DNA of 64,000 nt, from NCBI RefSeq assembly GCF_002234675.1, contig NC_019866.2, positions 4,136,642 to 4,200,641 on the forward strand, given 5' to 3'. The notes beneath the pieces are model-generated. The model searched no databases, was not told where the DNA came from, and saw only the letters and a program-made list of their open reading frames with translations. The position numbers and the translations under genes are program-made. Within the stretch, counting starts at the first letter, position 1. Each line of letters starts with the position of its first letter. This document shows, piece after piece, positions 1 to 25,830 of this stretch. Source of the DNA: Oryzias latipes (taxonomy: Eukaryota; Chordata; Actinopteri; Beloniformes; Adrianichthyidae).

Positions 1-268
1 GTTTAGTCTGAAGCTGGTTTTCCCAGCCACAGTCCTCCGTCTCAGGCCAGCGATGCATCTGCTCTCGGGGCTGTACGGTAAAATCCCCTGGCCCGGTGTT
101 GAGGCACACATGTGCTTTTGGTTTGAGACGACCCTCTAAGTTAGAATCCTGCAACCTCAACAAGCAGCCAGCGCTCGCTTGAAAAGTCCTCTGTGGGACT
201 ACAACTGCAGTAAAAAACAAGGCCTTTTTTAACATCCCAGCTCCAGTTATTCAAATAATGAGCAGATT
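1..268. other. Intergenic, no gene seen
   Basis: No open frame with recognisable similarity and no convincing splice signals were seen. The stretch is ordinary AT-rich intergenic DNA leading into the first interspersed repeat copy. Confidence 0.4.
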
Positions 269-707
269 TAAAGACACACATGAAAACGCCTTTTTTTTTT
301 TACATGTTCCTGTGACATTTTTCTGATGATGGAAGCCGCATATCAGAAAAATTTGGCTTAAAATTGCATTTTTGAGTATTTCCTTATTAAAATAGTTGAG
401 AATCAGGAGCAGATGACAAAATGTCGTTTGAAAAGAGCATATTTGTTGCGTAGAAATTACGCTGGGCGGCCCACAATTTTCTGCTCAGAGCTCTCAGCAA
501 CCGGGAAGGGAAGGGAAGAGGGGGCGGGGTTGCTTCACGCCAATGGTCCTGCCCACAGATCCGTAATGAAATACTGCCAATCTGCAGAACCTTATCCTAG
601 AAATCGACACAGGTTTTTTTGCTTGTGGCTAAAAACGGCATAATCATAATTAAAAGACCTCTGGGAATTCTTTGAAAATAAATCAAAAGACGATCTGAGT
701 GGGACTA
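269..707 (+). repeat. Short TIR repeat, copy A
   Basis: Degenerate copy of a family found at least seven times in this window. It starts with a decayed version of the AGACCCACTC end and contains the family landmarks in order: a CTGATGATGGA block, a TGCATTT block, a CTCTGCAGAA-like block, and a closing CGATCTGAGTGGGACT end that is the near-complement of the start. No coding capacity is visible, so it looks like a non-autonomous DNA transposon (MITE). The short frame inside it is not a gene. Confidence 0.6.
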
Positions 708-1744
708 TAAAAAGAAAAAAGGTAAAAGGGTATTTTCAGGTGAGAAGTTTATCCATCTGTGGACCAGGTCAAATGTTGTATTAAAACTGTAAAGACACTT
801 GACCACAGCTTCAAAACTTTGACGCCACGAATAAAGCGCTGACTGCAGCGCTCACCCGGTGAAACCTAACGGTTCAGACATGAACCGTCTCCCTTCTTTA
901 GAAGCAGAAGTGTCTTGTAATCCTCATGTGACAAGTTCTGTGTTTTTTTAATCCCTTCACAGAAACAGGGAACTTGAGAAACTCAAAGGAGCCCCTAATG
1001 TGCCAAGACTGAGGGGGCTCCGAACACATCCCATTATTGATCAGACAACAAACTTTTGCACCAAAGCAAAACTTTGTTTAAATGTTTATTTTTAAACTAA
1101 TTTTGAGGACGACACAGAGGATTGAGATGTTTTTCAAAGTGTTTTTAACACTAAACTGTTGCATCTGGGTTTTTTTTTAAGTCTGTCAGTCACCTCCAGT
1201 TGTCCAAACGTTCAAAGCAGCTTCCCAAACTTTATTTAAAATGCACCGGGTGACAAGAAGGTGTCATTAAATTGGTCCTAAAAACCAGACTTGTCAGACC
1301 TTCTTTAAAAATAAATAAAAAATCACTATATAACATATATTGAATTAGAGGAAAACAAAAATCCCCGGCAACAATCTAATCTGGTTTTCCACGCTTGAAC
1401 AGTAAAAACAAAACATTTGGGTTTGACAAGTTCATACTTTCACAAACTATTTTTCATGATGACACTACTGCAGGTTGCATTTGGTTTGCATTTATCAAGC
1501 AGATTTGTGTTTGTTTGTATTGTTGTCCTTTACCAAAGGACGGTTGGAACCATGAATCATTTTTCTTCATAAATCCTCCAGATAGCATCAGAATCTTCTC
1601 TGTGCTTCCAGTGCAATGCTGATGATTATCTGTTGCAGCTCCTAATAAGTTACAGAAGCTTTTCCCAAGGCAGGGATGAATCATACATTCTTACAATCCT
1701 CGCAAAGCTGCAGTCTGTGCTCCTCATAAACAGAGACTGTCTTG
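708..1744. other. Intergenic, no gene seen
   Basis: AT-rich sequence between two copies of the interspersed repeat. Short open frames here on both strands overlap each other, have no family similarity that I recognise and lack plausible splice context. Nothing is called. Confidence 0.4.
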
Positions 1745-1817
1745 CAATGCCCTCCAATGAAAATGGCGTTTTTAACAGGTTCTTGTGGCATTTTTCTGAT
1801 TTCTTCTGGAGCACATA

Positions 1818-3431
1818 CAGTCAGGACCATAAATATTTGGACAGAGACACATTATTTCTAATTTAGTTTCTGTACATTACCACAGTGAATTTTAAATTAA
1901 ACAACTCAGATGCCATTGAAGTGCAGTCTTTCAGCTTTTATTCCATGGGTTGAACAAAAAGATTACATAAAAATGTGAAAACCTATAGCATTTTTTAAAC
2001 ACAATCCCTTCATTTCATGGGCTGGTAAGTAATTGGACAAATGAAATAACTGAAACCAAAATGATCATTACTAATATTTGGTTGAAAAGCCTTTGTTGGC
2101 AATGACAGCCTGAAGTCTTGAACTCATGGTTTTCTCCTTCTGAATGCTCTGCCAGGCCTTTACTGCAGCGGCTTTCAGTTGCTGTTTGTTTGTGGGCCTT
2201 TCTGTCTGAAGTTTAGTCTTCAACAAGTGAAATGCTGCTCAATTGGGTTAAGATCAGGTGACTGACTTGGCCATTTCCGAATATTCCACTTCTTTGTTTT
2301 AATAAACTCCTGAGTTGCTTTGGCTGTATGTTTTGGGTCGTTGTCCATCTGGATTATGAATCAGTTTGGCTGCATTCACCTGGATCTGTGCAGACAGTCT
2401 GTCTCTGAACACCTCAGAATTCATTGGGCTGCTTCTGTCCCGTGTCACGTCATCAATAAACACTAGTGTCCCGGTGCCACTAGCAGCCATGCACGCCCAG
2501 ACCATCACACTGCCTCCACCGGGTTTTACTGATGATGTAGTGTGCTTTGGATCAGGAGCTTCTCCACCTCTTCTCCATACTTTTCTCTTGCCATCATTCT
2601 GGTAGAGGTTGATTTTGGTTTCATCTGTCCAAAGAATGTTTTTCCAGAACTGTGCTGGCTTTTTTAGATGCTTTTTAGCAAAGTCCAATCTAGCCTTCCT
2701 ATTCTTGAGGCGTATGTGTGGCTTGCATCTTGCAGTGTTCCCTCTGTATCTACTTTCATGCAGTTTTCTTTTTATGGTAGACTTGGATATTGATACGCCT
2801 ACCTCCTGGAGAGCGTTGTTCACTTGGTTGGCTGTTGTGGACGGGTTCCTCTTCACCATGGAAAGGATTCTGCCATCATCCACCACTGTTGTCGGACGTC
2901 CAGGTCTTTTTGCGTTGCAGAGTTCACCAGTGCTTTCTTTCTTTCTCAGGATGTACCAGACTGTTGATTTTGCCTCTTCTAATACTGTAGCAATTTCTGG
3001 CATGTTTTTTTTCTGTTTTCTCAGCTTAATGATGGCTCCTTTCACCTGCATGGAGAGCTCCTTTGACCGCATGTTGTCTGTTCACAGCAAAATCTTCCAA
3101 ATGCAAGCACGAGGCCTCTAATCAACTCCAGGCCTTTTATCTGTTTCACTCATAATGACATAACAAGGGAATTGCCCACACCTGCCCATGCAATAGCATG
3201 GAAGTCAGTTGTCCAATTACTTACAAGCCCATGAAATGAAGGGATTGTGTTTAAAAAATGCTTTAGTTTTTCACATTTTTATGCAATCTTTTTGTTCAAC
3301 CCATGGAATAAAAGCTGAAAGTCTGCACTTCAATGGCATCTGAGTTGTTTTATTTAAAATTCACTGTGGTAATGTACAGAAACTAAATGAGAAAGAATGT
3401 GTCTCTGTCCAAATATTTATGGTCCTGAGTG
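1818..3431 (-). mobile_element. Tc1/mariner DNA transposon with 223-bp inverted ends
   Basis: A 1.6-kb element bounded by inverted repeats at 1818-2040 and 3209-3431. The outer ends read CAGTCAGGACCATAAATATT and its complement with one or two mismatches, and each end is flanked by TA, the Tc1-family target duplication. The inverted ends are unusually long for Tc1 but are a known fish type. The single transposase gene reads on the minus strand. The ends are still very similar, with only scattered mismatches, so insertion is fairly young, though not current because the transposase is broken. It sits inside an older short repeat copy. Confidence 0.9.
2083..3072 (-). pseudogene. Tc1-type transposase, frameshifted
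   Basis: The ATG at 3072 opens a 257-residue frame ending at 2299. Residues 1-110 are the paired-type double helix-turn-helix DNA-binding region, including KRPGRPTTV at the linker. The catalytic domain follows, with the first aspartate in WTDETK near residue 149 and the SVMVWACMAASG block near 190. The normal family length is about 340 residues. Near position 2353 the frame shifts, just where the second catalytic aspartate motif (DNDPKHTA) is expected; that motif and the SPDLNPIEQ block follow in another frame down to about 2083, with at least one further disruption. The product is not expected to be active. It cuts and pastes the element by a DDE mechanism when intact. Confidence 0.85.
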
Positions 3432-3893
3432 TAAATTATGAAAACAAATCTCAAAATGATATTTCTGAATATTTCTTTATTCGCGTCATTGTGATATATA
3501 GGAGCCGTTAAAAAAAAAGCCATTTGGAAAAGGTGTGACGTAGAGCCTACAATGGCAGGCCACAAGCTTCCTGCTCTGCCCCATTCTGATGCATCCACTT
3601 GCAGACAAACAGATCCACGAACGACTTGGTTTTCCTCGCCTGAGAAAAGCTGCACGGCTGGATAGCTCCGATAATGCTGGCCATTTTTGTTGCAGCGGTA
3701 ATGTAAGGTTGGGGTTGTGAGGGGGCTGCAAGCTAGCGGGGAGAGTGTGTCAACAAACAGATGATGGGAAGTGAGGGGAGGCTTACTCCGTACCAAGGGT
3801 CTCGCCCACAACTTCGGAGGTGAATTTCTAATGAACTACTGCCACTCTGCAGAAACTAAGTCGTAGAAAATAAATCAAAAGAGGGTCAGGGAC

Positions 3894-5600
3894 TCCATCT
3901 GTGATCCAGATTGAGTTTTTGCACCAACAAAAAGCAAAAATTCCGGAATATTCCCCTCAAGGTGACAATGAAAGCCTCGTTTCCCACTGACCACATGTGG
4001 AGCATCATCATTCCTGCCATTTGAACAGATACAGACTCGATTATTGTCTCGATTATTTTAATTTTCCTTTTATGCCTCAACTCCAAGACATGCTTTGGAT
4101 TCATCCTTGGTTACTGTGATACCACAAACCCAGAACTCTTTATTCAAAACAAGTCTTTTTTACAACGTTTTTCTTGTAAACGTCTGCTGTCCTTGATGAC
4201 GGGTGTCACAACTCACCTGTTCTCTCAGCTGGACCGGCCCCTCACAGGTGTCCTGCCGGACTCGTGACGTCACAGATCCCCTTTGTTTACATCCATCAGA
4301 GTCCTGGCGGTCAGACTGGCACACCTGAGAGAAGGTGCCCCATGGAGGCGCTGATCCCCCACCCCGACCCAGGGCTTTTCCCACGGAAATATAAAGAGCA
4401 CGCGCAATAACAGGATTTTTTTTAAGTATCCAAAAACAAGCAGGCAAAGGTTCCGATGGAAAAGTCTACATGGAGCCGCTGCAGCTGCGACGGCAGCCCG
4501 CGCGCAGCTGGAGTCCGACAGCTTTGGAAAACTCACATTTCCAAAACATTTTCACCCAAAAGTCGATTTTTTTCCCCCCCAGACTCAGCGGACAGAGAGA
4601 GAGAGCTTCATCTCAGCAGAACCAAATATAGGCAGAAGAAGCTGCCGCCGTCGCCGCGCGCTCGCATCCAATCCATCGGTGAGAGAGGAAAGACCGCACG
4701 GTTTCCGTGATTCTGGACTGGTGGCGCTCTTCCTGCTAACTTTGCAGATTTTCCTCCACTCTTTCGCCACGTTTCTATTCAGACTATTTTAGGCCTAAAG
4801 CATCACATTTTCATCCAGAATTCAATAAAACCACCTTGATTTGCAACTTATAAGCGTAAGTCTCGTCATGAAAGAGCCCATGTGGCCTACAGCAAATGCA
4901 CTTATGAATTCATTTCAGACACAGCGACTCGATGGCGACTGAACCAAGACAAAAAAATGACCAAAGAAATGTTTTTAAAAAGAATATAACTAATTTTCTG
5001 TTTGCAACACAAAAACAAATAAAAAAAAAGTTTAGTTGGTTGAATGCAGACTTCACTAAACTGCAAACTAAAAAGTTTTGTATCCTTAAAACTGTAAAAA
5101 ATACAAATGTCTTTGATCAGTCACGGAGTCACACCGCATTCGCGCCGCGGCCTTAATCCAACTTTTGTCCGCGAGCTGTCCAGTCAAAACAAAGCGAGAA
5201 ATTAGCTTTAAGCGAATACGTCAAACTTCCTGACACAACAAATATCACCACCGGAACCCGCGTTTACTCCTGCAATGAGCCGCGAGACTCGTCCAGCCAG
5301 ACCGAGTCCGTCCCCGTCAAGACCTTTGGCTCCCTCGCGCCCATCCGCGTGGACTGACATGGATTTATTCTCCGGGGTTTTGATGATCCTTCAAACTATC
5401 TAAATTAGCGCCGTACTGCCGCGGGGGCGCGCTGTCTTTCTGTCCAGGCGCGCGCACACAGACATTGGTGGGACGGACCAGCGGTGACGTGTGCGGCGTT
5501 CAAAGCGCCCCAGCTGATCGGGAAATCAGATAACCGCCATCAGTTTTGATTTGTGCATTCATTTAAAAAATAAAAACGGAATTAAAGTACTTCAAAACAG
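3894..5600. promoter_or_regulatory. GC-rich island, possible promoter or first exon of an unseen gene
   Basis: Between about 4200 and 5500 the sequence is much richer in G, C and CpG than its surroundings (for example around 4490-4520, 4640-4690 and 5260-5470), like a vertebrate CpG-island promoter. A donor-like sequence (ATCGGTGAGAG, splice after about 4679) could close a plus-strand untranslated exon. I found no coding frame with family similarity on either strand, so the gene it would serve is unknown; it may lie to the left of the window or be a distal promoter. Confidence 0.35.
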
Positions 5601-7799
5601 ATACACCACAAAAAGTAAAGTTAAATAAAATTAATATTAAAATAACAGTAACATGTTTCTATGTTAAAAAGATAAAAATAAAATCCTTTTACAACACAGT
5701 AATCAATATATTATTAATCTGCATAGGTGGTTGATTCGCTATCTTGTTATTTTTTTACCAAAAGCTAAGATTTTAAATTCATTTTCAAATTGTAACGTAC
5801 TGCATTCATGATATTGTCATGTTTTCTTATCAAGGCCGTTAAGCCAAAACACAGATGAGACATCGTCACCATGCATTTAAGTTGTACTGCTGCCAGTAAA
5901 TTGTGTAAAGATTTAAATTTAACACCAGTTTTAGCCATAAAACAGACTGTTTTAGGGTTTTTTGTAGCTAAAATTAGGATCTAAAGTGACACCTATGTTC
6001 TTATTTGTTAATACACATCTCTTGACAGCTACAGATGGGTATGTTATGGCTGTAGAAAAACATAGATGCTGTTTCTTCATCATTTATTGTCGAATAGGAA
6101 TCATTTATCCTTGAAACTGACCATCAAGTTACCTCTTATTTATCTTTTTCTAAAGTGTTTTATTATTTTGTATTGCGCATTATTTCCCTTTTTTTTTTTT
6201 GCCAAAGCTGGAATAAGTTTTAATGAGCCTGTCTGCAATTCTTGGTGATAGGACAATCAGTAATTCTTAAAGTTTTAGCTCTTTCCATACATGGTGGCTT
6301 CAATACCGAGAATAAAAAAAGGCTGACGGTTTTCCTCTTTCGATGCAAACAAACTCAGCAGAATCAGCACATCTGATCAATACCAGCATTTGATTTTATT
6401 TTCAAAAGCATGTAAAAAACAAAAGGAAGAACAAGAATTATGCACAAAATGATTGTGGGTTTTTTATCTCCAAAGGGGGGCGCTCAAATTTCACTACATT
6501 CAGTTGTAGAAGTAGGTAACAAAAAAAAGGATCGACTGCAAACACAGTCCAAGCATCTTTCTGCAGTAAGGCCACCTTCATCCACAGGTCACTTTCATTG
6601 TTTCACCTTTATAATGTACATACATTTCTATCGCCTCAGGGTCAAGACGCGCTGAAAATCTAAGATGAACAAAACAGGAATGATGCACAGATTCCATAAG
6701 AAAACAGAGGCGAAAATCATTTACCTGAGCCTTTTGGCACCAGAATAGAGTGTACCATTTCAGATCTTTTGTGCGGAGAAGATGAAATTCACAGATTATG
6801 CTTTTGTACCTTGGCAAACTGCGAACAGGAAATAACAAGACAGCATCCATAGATACATTTCTATTGGTTTTGAAGCATTATTGTAGGTTCCAGGGCAACA
6901 TATAGAAATAAAGTGAAAGAAAAAAAAGTCATAATGTACAGAATCAGATTTCCAATGGGGAGAAAAAAACATGGCTGCTGGTTGAATTAAGTCATCTTCA
7001 TAAAGATGTGTAACTTTAGAGGATTATTTTTAACAAGGCATGGACAGAGGACCTCCTAATAAAGACCTTGAAATGCACGTGGAACACGTCAAGGTCAACT
7101 ACTCATCTCTAAGGCGTCTCTTTTAAAAAAGTATCTGCTCAAGTTAAGCTCTCTTTTCTATACAGCATGCTCAGATTCACAGTAAACTTTAAGTCACGAC
7201 GAGTCCTTTGTGTTATTCAAGTGTCAGGTTGATTTAAACATGAAAAAAAAATTCAATGGCTTTAGTCGGACTGTGTTGAATGTTACATAACATTGGATTC
7301 TCTTAGGTTTAACAATTAAATAAAATTTTTTTTTAAAAAAATGTGCCGCAACTGCATTTAATACAAGACAATTCAATAAAGGCTATTTTGAAAATTTTCC
7401 TCCTTTAACAATAGTCGTTACTGTCACGCCTTCCCCAGTAGGGGGCACTGTGTTGCTGGGTTTCCCATGCAGCCTGCAGGCACACATCAAGTAACCAAAG
7501 GGTTATCAAACTCTCCATCCACCTACTTTTAGAATCAGTGCAAGGAAAAATAGGTCCAGTTGCTAAGCTGCATGTAGTTCAGTAAACATGGGAAATAAAC
7601 AGGAAAATGTTCTTTAAACATGTGGATTCTGTCACGGGGTAAAACACGTTAATGTCCTAATAAAGTACCAAAGTGTATGAATACAGCTAAAAGGGAGAAA
7701 CCATCACAATACACCAAGAGCCTGCATGCATGAAGAACAAAAGGAGCACAATTGGGAGGCTCCATTCTGGGTAAATACTTAAACATTTGCCCTAATCTG
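5601..7799. other. Intergenic AT-rich stretch, no gene seen
   Basis: Low-complexity AT-rich DNA with short A and T runs. The scattered short open frames (for example near 6440-6850) have no recognisable similarity and no convincing exon borders. Some of this may be distant 3-prime sequence of LIMD2, which reads leftward, but no decisive polyadenylation evidence was seen. Confidence 0.35.
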
Positions 7800-7803
7800 T
7801 TAA

Positions 7804-8198
7804 AGACCCACTCCGTTGTGGCATTTTTCTGATGATGGAGGACACATATAATGAATATTAAGCTTAAAGCTGCATTTCTGAGTTTTTCTTTATTCACATT
7901 GGGCTCCATTCTGATGCATCCACTTGCAGACAAATAGATCAATGTACGTCTTTGTTTTCCTTCAATGATGCACGCCATTTTTGTTGCACCAGTAATCTTG
8001 GGGTGTGAGAGGCTGTAAGCTAGTGGGCGAGCATGTGAACAGAGAGCTCTCAGCTACTGAATTCCTGCCGCTCTGCAGAAACTGTCTCAGAAAACAGGTT
8101 TGTTGATTTTGTTTTAAAAAAAACCCTGCATGTTCATAATTAAAAGACCACTGGGAACACTTTAAAAATAGCTCAAAGGATGATCGGAGTGGGTCCTT
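7804..8198 (+). repeat. Short TIR repeat, copy C, flanked by TTAA
   Basis: One of the best-preserved copies. It begins AGACCCACTCCG at 7804 and ends ATCGGAGTGGGTCCT at about 8198; the ends are inverted complements. TTAA stands directly outside both ends (7800-7803 and 8199-8202), which suggests a TTAA target duplication as in piggyBac-type elements. It has no coding capacity. Internal landmarks are CTGATGATGGAGGACAC, TGATGCATCCACTTGCAGAC and CTCTGCAGAAACTG. Confidence 0.7.
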
Positions 8199-9063
8199 TT
8201 AATAAAGATTTTTTGGATTCAGGGGCTTTTGTGCACCTTTGAGTCATTTTCCAACATCCTGCCTATATATAATAAACGTTTGTGCACCACAAGTACAGTA
8301 CGGGGGGGGCTGTTCACCAACCACAAACTACAACGCTATGTTGACACTATACACACGCTGACAATTACATCAACATTTGTACATTAAAAAGCACAGGGAG
8401 GAACAAGCTCTCAAAACTGTTTGCTGTTCATCCATGGAACCGAACCGTCCACGACACGAAAGACCATCAGAAGACACGGCTTTTGGGACCCGGTCCACAT
8501 GCAGGGGGTAGGGGCTAATGCCGTCTTAAAGTGGGAATCAGGGGCTGAGATTTATAGAGATAAATATTGAAACCAAAACATGAGGTGAGCTGTTGCCGGT
8601 GTGCACAATTCTTACAGGGTACCCTGTTTGCTCCTGAAATTAACTTTGACTGGCAGAGCTGTCTAACAGGCTTTCCTACTGCAGAGGATGATCTTTTATT
8701 TATAACTTTAAACTTCATTCTTGTGTAAAGGTTGACCTGAGTGCATGCTCTAAATGCAGGAAATTTATACGAGCATACGACTATCTTATAAAAAAAAAGA
8801 AAACATGAAGCAAATTATGGAGAAAAGTCAAACAGAAACCATTTAAGAGGAGTTTTGTTACTTTGCATACCAGAGAAGGCTTTTTGGTCACAATCAACCA
8901 ATATTAAAGTGGAAATTGGAAAATAAAACAGAAAAAGGCAATAAAAGAATTGTGTGATGGCGTTCAAAAAGAGTGCATTTCTGTAGTCACTGTTAAAAGG
9001 AAAACTAGAGAAGTTAAGCAGAAAATAAAAGGCAGATCTGGGGCGGCATACAGGCAGACGGGA
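8199..9063. other. Downstream flank and probable 3-prime UTR of LIMD2
   Basis: Sequence immediately beyond the LIMD2 stop codon in its direction of transcription (leftward). A TTTATT on the plus strand near 8695, read as AATAAA on the minus strand, could be a polyadenylation signal about 370 bases after the stop. No other gene is seen here. Confidence 0.35.
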
Positions 9064-16479
<7,416 letters not shown>

Positions 16480-16494
<15 letters not shown>

Positions 16495-16760
16495 CTGTGC
16501 GCTATAACGGGCCGAGAAATCACTAATTGGCGTCAAACTAGTGCAGAAATGTACCCTCGCTGTATGAGAGGCGCAGCGGTGAGAGCTGAGCTCAGTGCCG
16601 GGCGAGTTTGTAGAGCAGCTTCGCTCCCCGTCTCGGTTTTTCAACAGAACAGTCGTTTTTCCTCCGGCAGGATGTCGCGCGCCATTGGTTCTCATCTGTT
16701 CTGGGTGCGTTCAGGGTCTATCGGAAAAACCCCATCCATAACCGAATAAGGGGCTTTTAC
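16480..16760 (-). promoter_or_regulatory. Probable LIMD2 promoter and 5-prime exon
   Basis: A GC- and CpG-richer block in an AT-rich background. Read on the minus strand it ends in CACAGATG followed by a strong donor GTGAGTGG. It is the only CpG-rich block between the second LIMD2 exon and the 3-prime end of DDX42, so it is the natural place for the LIMD2 transcription start. This is inference from composition and splice phase. Confidence 0.45.
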
Positions 16761-17808
16761 ACGATTTAATTTTTTATTTATTTTTTTACATTTTGGCCTC
16801 AAAATGTATTGGCTGTATTTTGGATCTATTCATGTTACATTGACTAATTATTTGAGATGGCTACATTTAAAAAAATATGTTTTTAAACACATTTATTTTT
16901 TTACTACCTTCACAAGAAAATGCAAACAAATTACATGCATAACACTGGAGGGAATACTTGAGCTAGGCATACACAAACAGCTCAAATTTAAATTTGCAGC
17001 CAATAACAAAACTAAATTTAGAGCTTTATCTAGTTTTATCCGACTTCCAGCATGCCAAGTCAGAGAAAATTGGCCCATTCTGTTCTTCATTTACATCATA
17101 ACACAACCTGACACCAGAATTAAAACAAATTGGCTTTAAATCAGCTAGTTTTCTCCTTTTCAAACATGTTTATTTTTCTCCTCTCAAATAGAAACTCATT
17201 TGAATAATTGTTATCAGCAAGTGTATAAATGTTGTTTTTATATGTTTGAAATAAAACTATTTTTTACCTTCCAACCACCTAAAAGCTCCAAGAAAAGTTG
17301 GATTAACAAGCAAACAAGGACAAGACCACATGCCATGGGACTAAAATGTAAGACGAGCAACACTGTGTTGTCTTGATATGTGGATTTATTTGTAAATAAT
17401 ATGACTTCAATGAAAACCTCTTAGTAAACCAGCTTTGAAAGCAACACAGGAAATTAGGGGTTCATGAACAAGTGATAACACATGTCAAACTGGATTTTGT
17501 TTTTTTTTAATTCACAGACAACATTTTTCATTACAACTCTATTGCTTGACTTACAGTGATAGCAGCCTGGATGGCATATGTACAATGGCTGTCTTGAAGC
17601 AGTCATTGGAGCAAACGTGGTTTCAGAGCAAACAGTTAGATCTTAACCAACCTGACGGATTTTTAGGACAAGTTCACTCCATTTCAAGTGAACAGCTCTC
17701 TTAGATTTGTGCTTGTGCCAGCATCTGTCCTGCTACAGCTATAAATTTCTTATGGAGCAAATATTTGGTAGCACAAAAATGATATTATAACGTTTGCTAA
17801 TGCTTTCC
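16761..17808. other. Intergenic tail between LIMD2 and DDX42
   Basis: Sequence beyond the DDX42 stop codon and before the LIMD2 start region; both genes read leftward. It is expected to hold the DDX42 3-prime UTR and its polyadenylation site. Candidate minus-strand AATAAA signals occur (plus-strand TTTATT near 17384). No coding gene was seen. Confidence 0.4.
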
Positions 17809-24791
<6,983 letters not shown>

Positions 24792-24797
24792 AGCTTT

Positions 24798-25612
24798 CCT
24801 GTAAATAAAACAACAAAACATGTTGGTTTGATAAATATTACTTGACAAGACTTGCATTATCTGGATGAGCAGAATCTTTAAATATGTCCAAATATGTTTA
24901 GTTAAAATAACATAAAATCATGTAAGAAAATATGTTCATTCTGTTTTTATTTTGGCAAGGAACAGCATTCTCATTAATAATAAAAGCGCCGAGTTTTATC
25001 CCACATCTACTTTGCCAAAAATCCTGCTCCACGCTTGCTGCTGTTTTTTTTTTTTTTTTTTGTGTGCTCTTTTGGGGGGGTATTTAACAATACATAATGT
25101 ATTTATTCATTAGGACTAAATCATTTACAATTTCTCCAATTTTATTTACTTGCGTGAGACTATATCACATTTTTGCTGTCACTTGTGTAACAAAGAAAGC
25201 CATCAACAATGTACAGATCAACAAGGTATCGTTCGTATGTGGGCCGCCTAACCCTGCGTGTTTTTATATTCCCCGGGCTAGCCTAGGCTAACGTGACATC
25301 GTTCTCGTAAAAATAAGCAATTATATAACAACAATAATTTTAAATTACAATATTTTAGAGCAGATACATTCTTGCCAGTTAAACCTTACTATTGTTTAAC
25401 ATTGCAACATTTAAAGTAGACAACTATTTAGAATGTGACAGAATTAGCTTAAGAGGTAGCTAACTTAAGGCCGCTGCGAGGCCGAGACGAAAGTGCAAAA
25501 ACATTCCAACGCTGATAAACGAACTTAGTTTATATTTTGGAGGACAAAATCATTTTTGAATGTATGAATGCATCACAAATGTGTTAAAAACGAACAAAAC
25601 ACACATATTTAC
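24798..25612 (-). other. DDX42 intron in the 5-prime UTR
   Basis: On the minus strand an acceptor (TTATTTACAG) stands seven bases before the DDX42 start codon. A donor (CAG then GTAAATATG, splice after 25613) lies upstream. The likely structure is a non-coding first exon ending at 25613 and an 0.8-kb intron, with translation starting at the beginning of the second exon. Confidence 0.55.
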
Positions 25613-25830
25613 CTGTTTAAGTGACAAAAAAAGCTTCCACTAAAATCAGGGATGCTTGCGTCATCAAAGGGCGTCCACTTTTCAATGTGGGCGGGTCGTC
25701 GAAGGGGCGCGACTCGGTGACCAATCGAGGAAAAAACATCCCGCCAGTAAGGATGAATTTGTGAAGACGACAAAAAAGACGGATTTATGATAGTCTCACT
25801 TTTCCAAGCATCAATTTATGCATTCAAACC
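25613..25830. promoter_or_regulatory. Shared divergent promoter of DDX42 and STRADA
   Basis: The proposed first exon of DDX42 ends at 25613 on the minus strand. A plus-strand donor (AACC then GTAAGTTG, splice after 25830) fits a non-coding first exon for STRADA. Between them is a compact CpG-containing segment with GGGCGGGTCG near 25689 (GC-box-like) and ACCAATCG near 25721 (CCAAT box). This is a typical head-to-head housekeeping promoter. Transcription start sites are inferred. Confidence 0.55.

Larger units (their letters stand above)
1745..3893 (+). repeat. Short TIR repeat, copy B, split by a Tc1 element
   Basis: The left part (about 1745-1815) carries the family start (AATGAAAATGGCGTT, then TTGTGGCATTTTTCTGAT). 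The right part (about 3434-3893) carries the middle and end landmarks (TGATGCATCCACTTGCAGAC, GCTGCACGGCTGGAT, CTCTGCAGAAAC). The two halves flank a complete Tc1-type element with a TA duplication. The repeat was therefore in place before the transposon landed in it. The far end is shortened compared with copies C and F. Confidence 0.6.

Noticed and set aside
2366-3121. Plus-strand frames of up to 170 codons
   Set aside because: They are complements of the Tc1 transposase and have no independent support.
4456-4710. Small plus-strand gene in the GC-rich island
   Set aside because: No similarity, biased composition, overlaps frames on the other strand; GC-rich islands often hold chance open frames.
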